DNA of 64,000 nucleotides, taken from NCBI GenBank assembly GCA_964457585.1, contig CAYWFU010000007.1, positions 1-64,000 on the forward strand. Reading direction: 5' to 3'. A model generated the notes under the pieces. It was not told where the DNA came from. It did not search any database and saw nothing but the letters and a program-made list of their open reading frames with translations. Of the stretch, positions 33,626-43,008 are shown piece after piece. Position 1 is the stretch's first letter. Every line of letters begins with the position of its first letter. Position numbers and translations under genes: made by a program. The stretch comes from CAYWFU01 sp964457585 (lineage in GTDB: Bacteria > JACRDZ01).

Positions 33626-35440
33626 ATGTCAGATATCGTATTTATACAATTACCCCTTTGGGGGATTGGTGTCCCGCCTCTCGGCACAGCTTTGCTGAAA
33701 AGTTATTTAAAACAGCATGGTGTGACATCTACAATATTCGATGTGAATATTCATGCTTATTCTATAAGAGGTGAAAGATTTGAAGATTATTGGGATGTGA
33801 AAAATGGGTGGAATCATGTAAGCAGCGAAGAGAAAATGGTTGAATTTTACAATAAATATAGAGCCCTATTTTCATTTTATATAGATAAAATTGAAAAAAT
33901 TAATCCACGTATTGTTGGGCTGACTATTTATTACTCTAATATGATACTTTCAAAAATATTTATCGAAGAGCTTAAAAGTAAATGTCCATTAATTAAAATT
34001 ATTTTAGGCGGACCACATGCCACGGAGTTTAGTAAAGATGAACTTCTTTCATCTCCGTCAGTTGATGCTGTCAGCTTAGGTGAAGGCGAAAAAGCAATAC
34101 TTGCATATTATAATGAAGTTCTTAACGAAAAGAACGAAAGCTTACCGGGCATTGCATACAAAAAAAATAATTCTGTAATCGAAGCAAAACCCATAGAATA
34201 TATTAAAAATTTAGATGATCTTCCATTCCCTGATTTTGATGATTTTAATTTGTCTTTATATTTCACAGGGAGATATGTTTATCTACCGAGTTATATTTCA
34301 AGAGGCTGTATTAATAAATGTATTTATTGTACAGAAAGAAGCTTCATGAAGCAGTTTCGTTTTAGATCTGCTAAAAGAGTTGTTGATGAATTTGAATATT
34401 TTTTAAAGAAATATCCGGCAGTAAAAGGAATTCGAATGTGCGATAGCATAACAAACGCAAGCATTCCAATGCTTAATGAATTTTGTGATCTGATGATAGA
34501 AAAAAAGATACCTTTGAGCTGGAGTATGGAAAATGCCGCAATTCGAAAAGAAATGCGCACACCTCTTTATAAGAAACTTAAAAAAGCGGATTGTACATTA
34601 ATAGGTTATGGAATGGAAACACCTTCTGAAAAATTGTTGAAAAACATTGGGAAAACACTTGCGCAAGGTGTTGATATAGAAAAAGTATTAAAAGAAGGAA
34701 AAAAATCAGGAATACATATTAGTGTGAATATTATGTTCGGCCTTCCGGGTGAAACAGATGAAGATTTTGAAAATCTCCTAAATTTTCTTAAAAAAAATAG
34801 AAAGTCTTTAAGTATGGTAAATCCTTCACTTAATCTTTGTGCCTTTTTTCCGGGATCATTAGGTTATAGTACTCCGGAAAAATATGAAGTTGATATGACT
34901 CATGGACCGGATTTTTGGAAGACTATTGATAATAAAAATAATTTCCCTATTAGAATGAATAGATTTGAAAAATTTATTCTAGAAGCAAAAAAAAATAAAC
35001 TGGATAATTTTTTGAATGCTACGGAAATTCCAAATAAAAATCAGCGGCTATTTGAATATTATTGCGCAGTGGAAGATAAGGAAAACGCATTAAAATATTA
35101 TAATTTGATATCTGAAAAGGATTTAACCGGCGAGTACACAAAACTTTATAATAAACTTAACGGAGATAATAGTTCTAATGATTTGACATATGTTGTTTCA
35201 AATTTTATTCAATCTCTTAATAGTAAAGAAAGAGATGTTGCAATTAGACAATCCTTAAGCTGGCTTATAAGTGAGTATGAGAAGAAAGGTATATTTTTAG
35301 AAAATACATGGTCAAAAGATATTCATCCAATTAAAGCACGTATAAGGGATTTGATTCATAGAGCAATAGGAATTCATTATATTGAAAAAAGAATTAACGG
35401 CGTTCTTGAGATTTTAAAAATTGCAAACAGACAAGAATGA
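33626..35440 (+). CDS. B12-binding domain radical SAM protein with extended C-terminus (2 of 4)
   Basis: 604 residues. N-terminal B12-binding-type domain (about 1-150; LPLWGIGVPPLGTALLKSYL, ILGGPHATEFSKDELL), then radical SAM motif SRGCINKCIYCTERSF at about 225-240 and INIMFGLPGETDEDFENLLN-like SAM barrel end. Some 150 extra C-terminal residues (about 450-604) are helical and unassigned. Stop overlaps the next glycosyltransferase by four bases (ATGA), implying joint expression. Substrate unknown. Confidence 0.87.
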   Translation: MSDIVFIQLPLWGIGVPPLGTALLKSYLKQHGVTSTIFDVNIHAYSIRGERFEDYWDVKNGWNHVSSEEKMVEFYNKYRALFSFYIDKIEKINPRIVGLTIYYSNMILSKIFIEELKSKCPLIKIILGGPHATEFSKDELLSSPSVDAVSLGEGEKAILAYYNEVLNEKNESLPGIAYKKNNSVIEAKPIEYIKNLDDLPFPDFDDFNLSLYFTGRYVYLPSYISRGCINKCIYCTERSFMKQFRFRSAKRVVDEFEYFLKKYPAVKGIRMCDSITNASIPMLNEFCDLMIEKKIPLSWSMENAAIRKEMRTPLYKKLKKADCTLIGYGMETPSEKLLKNIGKTLAQGVDIEKVLKEGKKSGIHISVNIMFGLPGETDEDFENLLNFLKKNRKSLSMVNPSLNLCAFFPGSLGYSTPEKYEVDMTHGPDFWKTIDNKNNFPIRMNRFEKFILEAKKNKLDNFLNATEIPNKNQRLFEYYCAVEDKENALKYYNLISEKDLTGEYTKLYNKLNGDNSSNDLTYVVSNFIQSLNSKERDVAIRQSLSWLISEYEKKGIFLENTWSKDIHPIKARIRDLIHRAIGIHYIEKRINGVLEILKIANRQE

Positions 35441-36678
35441 ATAAATTAAAAAAAATACTTATCTATACAGATGTTCCGTATTTTGCAGGATGTGAAAATG
35501 TTTTAGAGAATATTGTTTCATATACAAAAATAAATACTGAATTTGAAATTGTTTTTTGTTATAGAAGAAGTCATCAATACACTTATGATTTAAAAAATAG
35601 ATCAATAAATGTTCCTATATTTCCTGTCTTTGTACTTTCAAACGATCCGATTTTTTCTTTTTTAAAAAATATATTCGGAACAGGTTTATTATATCGTCTT
35701 GCCAAATTGCCTTTTTCTATAATAGAAAGAAGCTTTGTACTTTCCATAGTAAATTTTTTTATTCTATATAGACTTGTCTGCAAACATGCACCGGATATTG
35801 TACATATTAATAATGGCGGATACCCGGGTGCGGCAACATGCAGAGTTATGGCTTTATCTGCAAAAAAGGCGGGTATTAAAAAAATAATATTTACTGTAAA
35901 CAATATTGCCTGTCCACAAACAGGAATAATTGATAAACTTTTAGATAAAGCTATAGATGCACGAGTTAACTATTTTACAACTGCATCGCATGCAGCGTCT
36001 AATCAACTTACAATATCTAGAGGTTTTTATAATGATAAATTAAAAGTTATAGCAAATACAATTTTATTTGATGGGGAAAAGTTGAAATTTACACCCAGGC
36101 TAAGAAAAGAATTTAGTATTCCCAAAGATGTAAAGATTATAGGATCTGTTGGCTTATTAACAAAAAGAAAAGGCTATCATGTTCTGATTGAAGCGGCTAA
36201 ACAAATTGTAACTTATTCAAATTGGTGCATATTCATTTTTGGAGAAGGAGAAGAACGTGAAATTCTCAATGAAATGATAAAAAAAAATAATTTATCAGAT
36301 AGAATTTTTTTACCGGGATTTCGTTCTAATATTATGGATTATGTATTGGATTTTGATGTATTTGTGCTTCCTTCAACAAATAATGAAGATTTACCGAATG
36401 TTATTAATGAAGCTATGCTACTGGGAAAGCCTGTAATTGGAACCATGGTTGCTGGTATTCCTGAACAAATTGACGATGGTGTAACAGGTTACCTTGTAAA
36501 GCCCCAAGACGAGAAAGAATTAAGTGAAGCATTAGCAAAAGTTACACAAATGAGTTATAATCAACTTGAAAACATGGGGAAATCAAGTAAAAATAAATAT
36601 TTGAATCAATTTTCATATTGTAAATCAATGGATAAATATTATACCTTATATAAGAGTTTAGCTTTAATTGTACAATAA
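35437..36678 (+). CDS. Glycosyltransferase, GT4 family
   Basis: 413 residues, GT-B fold. The C-terminal donor site reads IIGSVGLLTKRKGYHVLIEA, IFGEGEEREIL and LPSTNNEDLPNVINEAMLLG with the ExxxxxxxE-like pattern, then GTMVAGIPEQI. The N-terminal acceptor half has HINNGGYPGAATCRVMALSA. Donor and acceptor sugars cannot be read. Starts inside the radical SAM stop. Confidence 0.87.
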   Translation: MNKLKKILIYTDVPYFAGCENVLENIVSYTKINTEFEIVFCYRRSHQYTYDLKNRSINVPIFPVFVLSNDPIFSFLKNIFGTGLLYRLAKLPFSIIERSFVLSIVNFFILYRLVCKHAPDIVHINNGGYPGAATCRVMALSAKKAGIKKIIFTVNNIACPQTGIIDKLLDKAIDARVNYFTTASHAASNQLTISRGFYNDKLKVIANTILFDGEKLKFTPRLRKEFSIPKDVKIIGSVGLLTKRKGYHVLIEAAKQIVTYSNWCIFIFGEGEEREILNEMIKKNNLSDRIFLPGFRSNIMDYVLDFDVFVLPSTNNEDLPNVINEAMLLGKPVIGTMVAGIPEQIDDGVTGYLVKPQDEKELSEALAKVTQMSYNQLENMGKSSKNKYLNQFSYCKSMDKYYTLYKSLALIVQ

Positions 36679-36704
36679 CAATTTTTTTGAAATTTGGAGG
36701 TTAA

Positions 36705-37634
36705 ATGAAAGTTTTAATTACAGGTGGATTTGGTTATATAGGGTCCTGGCTTAGCAATTATTTTTGTAAAAATGGATATGATGTACATATTCTTTCAAAT
36801 TCGAATGATAGATTTTTAAAAGGTGTAAATTATAATTTTATTAAAGCAGATGTATCTAATATAAATGAATTAAAATCTAAAGTTAAAGAAAATTATGATT
36901 ATTGTATTCATCTGGCAAGTAATAATGATTATTTTATAGAAGGTTATGCGGAAAAAGCACTTCATATTAATGCTCTTGGAACCAGAAATATATTAGAAAC
37001 AATTGTTAATAAAAATATTAAAAAATTTATCTATTTTTCCACATCTCATGTTTATGGAGCTGCAAAAGAAATGGTTGACGAATCTTTTCTGCCAAATCCT
37101 CTAAATGATTATGCTTGCACACAATTATTTGGGGAGTACTATGTAAGACAATTTGGTATAATAAATCAATTACCTTATACAATTGTGCGTCCTACAAATG
37201 GGTATGGTGCCCCAAAATTTTTAAATACAACGAAATGGTATCTTGTATTTAATTCTTTGGTTAGATCAGCTTATGAAAATAAAGAAATAATATTAAATTC
37301 AGATGGACAGGCAATGAGAGATTTTATTTGGATTGGAGATATTTGTAAAATTATTGAATCCATTTTGATTACTAAAGAGACAGTCAATGAAATAATAAAT
37401 TTATCATCAGGAAAAATGTATAAAATTATTGAAATAGCTGAAATAGTAAAAAAAGTTTATGAAAGCAGATATAAACGTTCTATATCTATAAAAATTAATC
37501 CTAATAATAATCCCAAATTTTATTCACTTAAAATAAGTAATCAAAAATTGTGTAAACTGATTAATTTTCATCCAAATGAGAAATTTTTAGAGGAAGCTGA
37601 TAGTATTTTTTCTTTGCTTGAGGGAGGACGTTAA
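36705..37634 (+). CDS. NAD-dependent epimerase/dehydratase family protein with YxxxQ site
   Basis: 309 residues, extended SDR. ITGGFGYIGSWLSNYF is the cofactor motif, and STSHVYGA, RPTNGYGAP and DFIWIGDI match nucleotide-sugar epimerases. The catalytic YxxxK is Y136-A-C-T-Q140 (codon CAA), so the general Lys is Gln. It may be an altered enzyme, a sugar-binding protein or use another base. GGAGG precedes the ATG. Flanked by glycosyltransferases. Confidence 0.82.
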   Translation: MKVLITGGFGYIGSWLSNYFCKNGYDVHILSNSNDRFLKGVNYNFIKADVSNINELKSKVKENYDYCIHLASNNDYFIEGYAEKALHINALGTRNILETIVNKNIKKFIYFSTSHVYGAAKEMVDESFLPNPLNDYACTQLFGEYYVRQFGIINQLPYTIVRPTNGYGAPKFLNTTKWYLVFNSLVRSAYENKEIILNSDGQAMRDFIWIGDICKIIESILITKETVNEIINLSSGKMYKIIEIAEIVKKVYESRYKRSISIKINPNNNPKFYSLKISNQKLCKLINFHPNEKFLEEADSIFSLLEGGR

Positions 37635-37639
37635 TAATT

Positions 37640-38443
37640 GTGCAACCACTCGTTTCTATTGTTACTCCTATGTTTAATGCTGAAGCTTATGTTTCACAGA
37701 CAATTGAATCTGTTTTGTCTCAAACTTATTCAAATTGGGAAATGATAATTGTTGATAATTATTCAACAGATAAAAGCAAAGAAATTGTCCATGAATATTG
37801 TAAAAAAGATAATAGAATAAAGCTTGTCAAGTTAGATTATAATTCAGGTGGTCCGGCCAGACCTCGTAATGTAGGAATAAAAAATAGCAAAGGTGATTTT
37901 ATTGCTTATTTAGATGCAGATGATTTATGGCAAAAAGATAAATTGGAAAAGCAGTTAAATTTTTTTCAAAATAATCCTGATGTTTATTTATGTTATTCGA
38001 CTTATCAATTGATAAATGAAAATAGTACAAAATTAGATGTAATGCTTGAAAAGCGTAAAAAATCTAATGGTTGCACTTTTGAATCACTTTTTCTTTCTTT
38101 TAATTTTATACCAAGCGCCTCTGTAATGATAAAAATATATGATAAAGAAGTAATATTTTTTGATGAGAATCCAAAACTGGTTGCAGCAGAAGATTTTGAT
38201 TTATGGTTAAGAATAGCTAAAAGTAAAAAAATAGGTTTTATTGATGAACCATTGTTGTTATACCGAATACATGAAAATAACACTTCCGGAAATGTAAGCT
38301 ACCGCATTTCAAGAAATTGGAATTTAATACAAAAATGGAAAATAGAAGTTAATAATATATTACTTGTTAAAAAATATTTTTTATTTTTTATTTACGTAAT
38401 ATTTTCTTTTTATCGAGCTGCTATTCGAGAATTTAACAAATAA
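37640..38443 (+). CDS. Glycosyltransferase family 2 (GT-A)
   Basis: 267 residues. SIVTPMFNAEAYVSQTIESV and SQTYSNWEMIIVDNYSTDKS open the domain; the DxD motif is in FIAYLDADDLWQKDKL; AEDFDLWLRIAKSKKIGFI follows, with an ED motif. Start is GTG 37640 with GGAGG 11 bases upstream. A short C-terminal hydrophobic stretch (about 243-258) may touch the membrane. Donor unknown. Confidence 0.87.
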   Translation: MQPLVSIVTPMFNAEAYVSQTIESVLSQTYSNWEMIIVDNYSTDKSKEIVHEYCKKDNRIKLVKLDYNSGGPARPRNVGIKNSKGDFIAYLDADDLWQKDKLEKQLNFFQNNPDVYLCYSTYQLINENSTKLDVMLEKRKKSNGCTFESLFLSFNFIPSASVMIKIYDKEVIFFDENPKLVAAEDFDLWLRIAKSKKIGFIDEPLLLYRIHENNTSGNVSYRISRNWNLIQKWKIEVNNILLVKKYFLFFIYVIFSFYRAAIREFNK

Positions 38444-38455
38444 TAGGAGGGTAAT

Positions 38456-39397
38456 ATGCCAGGGAATTGTACTTGTAGCCTAGAAAATAAAAGTGAATTT
38501 GTAACGATATATAAACATCTCACAAAAGAAGATGAACAACATCTGGGTAAAATGGAGATACATCGTTGTTTGAATTGTTCATTAGCATTTGCAAATCCCC
38601 AGCCCGATATATCAAAACTCGAATATTATTACGACAAAATATATAGGAAAGAAGGAAGACCAAATTTTATAAGCAATCCGGAAAAGACTGGGCCGGGTAA
38701 TCTGGAAAAATCACAGTATGCTTATATTGCTAAATACGTAAATTTATCCAATATAAATAGTATTCTTGATATTGGTGCTGGTTATGGATTTTTTTTACGT
38801 GAAATAAGAAAAATGCATTCTTCCATAGAATTATTTTTTGATGATTTAGATATTAAATCTACACAATATTTAGAAAAATATAATATAAATAGGTACGATC
38901 ATAAAATAAATAATAGTATAGATTTAATCATTTCTTCACATAATTTGGAACATTTTACTACACCTGATGCTTTTTTTGAAAAAGTTAAATTTATATTAAA
39001 ACCAAAAGGTTATCTATTTATTGAAGTTCCAAACGATTCTTTTGATAGTAAAAAAAGTGAAGAAAAATCGCATTACAGCCCTCATTTATTGTTTTTTTCA
39101 AAAAAATCACTTCAATTTTTTATGGAAAAACATGGTTTTAGAATAATTAATATTGAAACATGCGGATGGCCAATTAATACCGAAATTGAGCTTCTTAAAT
39201 CTGAAATGAAAGTATATAAAGATCAAGATATTGTTAAAAGTTTGCACAATAAATTTGCAAGTCTGATTCCGACAAATTTAAAGGAATTTATACGAAGAAA
39301 AATTTTAAATAAAAGTAATATTGACCTAACCTTGGAAAATTTCAATTATGGTGGTGATAGGCGCGCTATTAGAGCAATAGCTGTCTTTGATAAATAG
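38456..39397 (+). CDS. Class I SAM-dependent methyltransferase with N-terminal zinc knuckle
   Basis: 313 residues. N-terminal cysteines (C4, C6 and CLNCSLAFANPQPDI) form a knuckle seen in glycan C-methyltransferases. SAM motif is ILDIGAGYGFFLREI, then ISSHNLEHFTTPDAFF and LKPKGYLFIEVPND. Likely methylates a sugar or nucleotide sugar of this locus. AGGAGG precedes the ATG. Overlap with neighbours is minimal (12-13 bases). Confidence 0.83.
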   Translation: MPGNCTCSLENKSEFVTIYKHLTKEDEQHLGKMEIHRCLNCSLAFANPQPDISKLEYYYDKIYRKEGRPNFISNPEKTGPGNLEKSQYAYIAKYVNLSNINSILDIGAGYGFFLREIRKMHSSIELFFDDLDIKSTQYLEKYNINRYDHKINNSIDLIISSHNLEHFTTPDAFFEKVKFILKPKGYLFIEVPNDSFDSKKSEEKSHYSPHLLFFSKKSLQFFMEKHGFRIINIETCGWPINTEIELLKSEMKVYKDQDIVKSLHNKFASLIPTNLKEFIRRKILNKSNIDLTLENFNYGGDRRAIRAIAVFDK

Positions 39398-39410
39398 TAA
39401 TAAATATATT

Positions 39411-40694
39411 ATGAAAAAGATTTTTAACAAATTTATGAATGTATTGCCGTATTTTCCGCGGCAAAGATATGGGATTTTTACGGGAACTAATAGTATACAA
39501 GAATGGAATGAGGCAATTCGTTCTCTGTTAACTTTTGAGAGTAGTGATGTTTTAGATGTAATTAAGGAATATGAAAATCGTTTTGCTAAAGTTGTCGGGG
39601 TTGAACATGGAGTTAGTTTTGGTGCAGGCAGGATGGCGCTATATGCAATATTAGAAGTAATGAAAATCGGGCAGGGAGATGAGGTTGTTATTCCTGCATT
39701 TACCTGTGTTGTTGTTCCAAACGCAATTATTTATAGAGGAGCGCGTCCGGTTTATGTGGACATTGATCCTCAAACGTTTAATATTGATGTAAAGCAGGTC
39801 GAAGCTGTTATTAGTCCGTCAACTAAAGCTTTATATGCACAGCATACTTTTGGGATTCCTTGTGATCTTAAAGCACTTTGTGAAATCGGAAAGCGGCACG
39901 GTATACCTGTTATTGAAGATTGCGGTCATGCGCTTGGATCAAAATATGAAAATAAATTTGTAGGGTCTATTTCCGATGTTGCCTATTTTACAACTGATCA
40001 TTCTAAAGTGATTAACACTCATTTAGGCGGAATGGCTGTAACTAATAATTATGAGTTAGCACAACGTCTAAAAACTATACAGGAAAAAACACCATTTTTA
40101 GATTCATCAACAAATCGACGAATGCTCTTTTCTTTTATTGTGGAATATTTTTGTTTTTCTCCATATTTTTTATGGTTTGGTAGTTTTTTACATAAAATTT
40201 TTGCCAAAATTGGATTATTGTTTTATTTTCATGATGAAATGTTGACAGAGTTACCAAAAAAATATCCTTATCCATGCAGGTTGTCGGCTCAGCAAGCTAA
40301 GATTGGACTTTCACAGCTTGATCTGCTTGAAAAAAACATAGCTCATCGTCGTATGATTGCAAGCTGGCTGGAGGAAAAGATAGGTTGGTATGGTTTTAAT
40401 AAGAATGAAATTGATAATTTTGCATGGCTTAGATATTCTTTTTTAGTAAAGAATCGTGATGAATTTATAAAACGGTTTTCAAAACATTTTGATCTTGCTG
40501 TATGGTTTACCAGTGTGGTTGGCGGACGTAATTCTGATTTTGAGGCAGTCGGTTATAAAGTGGGAAGTTGTCCTGTTGCTGAACACGTTGCACAACATAT
40601 AGTAAATTTTCCTACTCATAATCGCATTCCCCTAAATATTATAAAAAGAGAAATAGAAAAAAATTTAGACTGGATTAAAAGGCAGAGACTTTAA
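39411..40694 (+). CDS. DegT/DnrJ/EryC1-family aminotransferase
   Basis: 427 residues from ATG 39411; a TTG start at 39387 would overlap the upstream stop and is less likely. PLP motifs: VVIPAFTCVVVPNAIIYRG, EDCGHALGSKY and the Schiff-base lysine in TDHSKVINTHLGGMAV. An insertion with hydrophobic residues (YFCFSPYFLWFGSFLHKIF, about 242-260) is unusual for the family. Expected product: an amino sugar nucleotide. It precedes the CDP-hexose genes, so it may act on a CDP-4-keto sugar. Confidence 0.82.
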   Translation: MKKIFNKFMNVLPYFPRQRYGIFTGTNSIQEWNEAIRSLLTFESSDVLDVIKEYENRFAKVVGVEHGVSFGAGRMALYAILEVMKIGQGDEVVIPAFTCVVVPNAIIYRGARPVYVDIDPQTFNIDVKQVEAVISPSTKALYAQHTFGIPCDLKALCEIGKRHGIPVIEDCGHALGSKYENKFVGSISDVAYFTTDHSKVINTHLGGMAVTNNYELAQRLKTIQEKTPFLDSSTNRRMLFSFIVEYFCFSPYFLWFGSFLHKIFAKIGLLFYFHDEMLTELPKKYPYPCRLSAQQAKIGLSQLDLLEKNIAHRRMIASWLEEKIGWYGFNKNEIDNFAWLRYSFLVKNRDEFIKRFSKHFDLAVWFTSVVGGRNSDFEAVGYKVGSCPVAEHVAQHIVNFPTHNRIPLNIIKREIEKNLDWIKRQRL

Positions 40695-40707
40695 AAGAAA
40701 GGCATTT

Positions 40708-41802
40708 ATGTTTTTTGATAAATTTAAAGGTGCACGAGTATTAGTTACAGGACATACAGGTTTTAAGGGATCATGGCTATCTGCATGGCTTATAAGATTG
40801 GGAGCGCAGGTTACAGGTGTTTCAATTGGTATTCCAACTGAGCCATCCAATTTTATTGTTTCAAATCTTAATGAAAAAATGGAAGATAAACGAACTGATA
40901 TAGGGGATATTGAGCAATTACGCACAATAGTAAATTTTGTTCAGCCGGATTATGTATTTCATCTTGCTGCTCAATCTCTTGTACGCTATTCTTATACTAA
41001 TCCCATTGAGACTTATCGTACGAATGTTTTAGGTACAGCACATGTTTTAGAAAGTTTAAGAATTTTAAATAAGCCTTGTGTTGCTGTTATTATTACAAGT
41101 GATAAATGTTATGATAATGTTGAATGGGTATGGGGATATAGAGAAACAGATCGTCTTGGCGGAGTTGATCCTTATAGCGCTTCAAAAGGTGCGGCAGAGA
41201 TTATAATCCGTTCGTATGTTCATTCATTTTTCCCTGCTAATGGACGAGTGCGTATTGGTATTGGACGCGCTGGGAATGTTATTGGAGGAGGAGATTGGGC
41301 ATGTGATCGCATTGTTCCTGATTGCATAAGAGCATGGGCAATGAATAAAGAAGTTTTATTAAGGAATCTTCATGCTACTCGTCCATGGCAGCATGTATTA
41401 GAGCCGTTAAGCGGTTATCTTCTTTTAGCAGCGCAACTGCCAGACAAACCGGAACTGCATGGCGAACCCTTTAATTTTGGGCCGCCTTCAGATCATAATT
41501 ACAGCGTTCTAGAATTAGTAAAAGAAATGCAATCTTATTGGAATGGCGCTAACTGGCGCGATATTTCAGAAAAAGAAATTCATCGCAAAGAAGCAGGGCT
41601 TTTGAAACTAAATTGTGATAAAGCATTGCACCTACTTAAATGGAAAACAGTAATGAATTTTAAAGAGACAGCAGAAATGACAACGAATTGGTATAGAAAT
41701 TATTATTCCAATGATAATAAAAATATGTGGCAGATAACAAGCAGCCAAATAGATCAATATACGAAATTGTCTTTTGATAGAGGAAATTTATGGGCGAAGT
41801 AA
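40708..41802 (+). CDS. rfbG: CDP-glucose 4,6-dehydratase
   Basis: 364 residues, extended SDR. TGHTGFKGSWLSAWLIRLGA is the cofactor signature of RfbG, VFHLAAQSLVRYSY, ITSDKCYDN and DPYSASKGAAEI (YxxxK present) follow, and RAGNVIGGGDWACDRIVPD is diagnostic for CDP-glucose dehydratases. It yields CDP-4-keto-6-deoxyglucose, entry point to several deoxy and branched hexoses. Pairs with RfbF at 42240. Overlaps the next gene by 13 bases. Confidence 0.93.
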   Translation: MFFDKFKGARVLVTGHTGFKGSWLSAWLIRLGAQVTGVSIGIPTEPSNFIVSNLNEKMEDKRTDIGDIEQLRTIVNFVQPDYVFHLAAQSLVRYSYTNPIETYRTNVLGTAHVLESLRILNKPCVAVIITSDKCYDNVEWVWGYRETDRLGGVDPYSASKGAAEIIIRSYVHSFFPANGRVRIGIGRAGNVIGGGDWACDRIVPDCIRAWAMNKEVLLRNLHATRPWQHVLEPLSGYLLLAAQLPDKPELHGEPFNFGPPSDHNYSVLELVKEMQSYWNGANWRDISEKEIHRKEAGLLKLNCDKALHLLKWKTVMNFKETAEMTTNWYRNYYSNDNKNMWQITSSQIDQYTKLSFDRGNLWAK

Positions 41803-42236
41803 AAATTGCTGATTTAATAATAACGCCTCTTCGCATTATCCCTTTAGCAGATGGAGATGTTTTTCACGGTATGAAGTCATCTGATCTGGGATATAAAGGT
41901 TTTGGCGAAGCTTATTTTTCTTCGATAAAGAAGAACGCAATAAAAGCATGGAAGCGCCATAATAAGATGACTCTGAATCTGATAGTTCCAGTTGGAGCAA
42001 TTCGTTTTGTTATTTATGACGATCGCGAAAAATCGATAACAAAAAATTGTTTTCAAATTGTCGAATTATCCAGAGAGAATTACTGCAGGTTTACTGTTCC
42101 ACCGTGTGTCTGGATGGGATTTAAAGGATTAAGCGATGAAGTGAGCTTATTGTTAAATATTGCTGATATATCACACGACCCTAATGAAATTGAACGAAAG
42201 AGCATTGAAGAAATTAAATATGATTGGAGTAAATAA
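41790..42236 (+). CDS. Cupin, dTDP-4-dehydrorhamnose 3,5-epimerase-like
   Basis: 148 residues. IADLIITPLRIIPLADGDV and GFGEAYFSSIKKNAIKAWKRH match RfbC-like cupins, but the long middle and C-terminal features of true RfbC are shortened, so it is a relative, likely acting on a CDP-hexose as 3- or 5-epimerase. Start overlaps rfbG by 13 bases. The rfbF start follows three bases after its stop. Position in the CDP cassette supports sugar remodelling. Confidence 0.78.
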   Translation: MGEVKIADLIITPLRIIPLADGDVFHGMKSSDLGYKGFGEAYFSSIKKNAIKAWKRHNKMTLNLIVPVGAIRFVIYDDREKSITKNCFQIVELSRENYCRFTVPPCVWMGFKGLSDEVSLLLNIADISHDPNEIERKSIEEIKYDWSK

Positions 42237-42239
42237 AAT

Positions 42240-43004
42240 ATGAAAATAGTTATTTTAGCCGGTGGATTTGGAACACGAATGTCTGAATATACTGAAGTTA
42301 TTCCTAAGCCAATGGTAACTGTCGGTGGAAAACCTATTTTATGGCATATCATGAAAACCTATGCGAAATACGGACATAAAGATTTTTATATTGCTCTTGG
42401 CTATAAAGGAGAGATGATAAAAGATTATTTTATTAATTATAGAGATCTTAATGCGGATTTTACTATTGATCTTTCTAACGGGCTGGTAGTATCTCATCAA
42501 ACAGATAATGTGGATTGGAAAGTTACTCTTGTTGATACAGGTTTGGATACATTAACAGGTGGGCGTGTAAAACGATTACAGCCATTTATCAGTAATGAAC
42601 CATTTTTGCTTACCTATGGTGACGGAGTGGCAGATATAAATATTGATCAGTTAATCGCATTTCATCGTAATCATAGAAAAATGATAACAGTCAGCGCTGT
42701 CCATCCTACTGCTCGTTTTGGTGAATTGAGTTTTGATAGAGAAAAGGTTATATCCTTCAAAGAAAAACCTCAATTGAATCAAGGTTGGATTAATGGAGGT
42801 TATTTTGTAGTTGAACCCGCATTTTTCAATTTGATTAAAGATGATAAAACTATTTTAGAACGTGAACCCTTGGAAAATGCTGCAAGAATGCATGAATTGA
42901 TGGCTTTTAAACATAATGGATTTTGGCAATGTATGGATACAAAGCGGGACCGCGATTTGCTTGAAGAATTATGGCAGTCAGATTCTGCACCATGGAAGGT
43001 ATAA
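42240..43004 (+). CDS. rfbF: Glucose-1-phosphate cytidylyltransferase
   Basis: 254 residues, nucleotidyltransferase. LAGGFGTRMSEYTEVIPKPM is the diagnostic start of RfbF, VGGKPILWHIMKTYAKYGHK follows, TYGDGVADI contains the Mg-binding Asp, and GFWQCMDTKRDRDLLEELW closes it. Makes CDP-glucose from CTP and glucose-1-phosphate for RfbG. Spaced 3-4 bases from both neighbours. Confidence 0.93.
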   Translation: MKIVILAGGFGTRMSEYTEVIPKPMVTVGGKPILWHIMKTYAKYGHKDFYIALGYKGEMIKDYFINYRDLNADFTIDLSNGLVVSHQTDNVDWKVTLVDTGLDTLTGGRVKRLQPFISNEPFLLTYGDGVADINIDQLIAFHRNHRKMITVSAVHPTARFGELSFDREKVISFKEKPQLNQGWINGGYFVVEPAFFNLIKDDKTILEREPLENAARMHELMAFKHNGFWQCMDTKRDRDLLEELWQSDSAPWKV

Positions 43005-43008
43005 ACAT

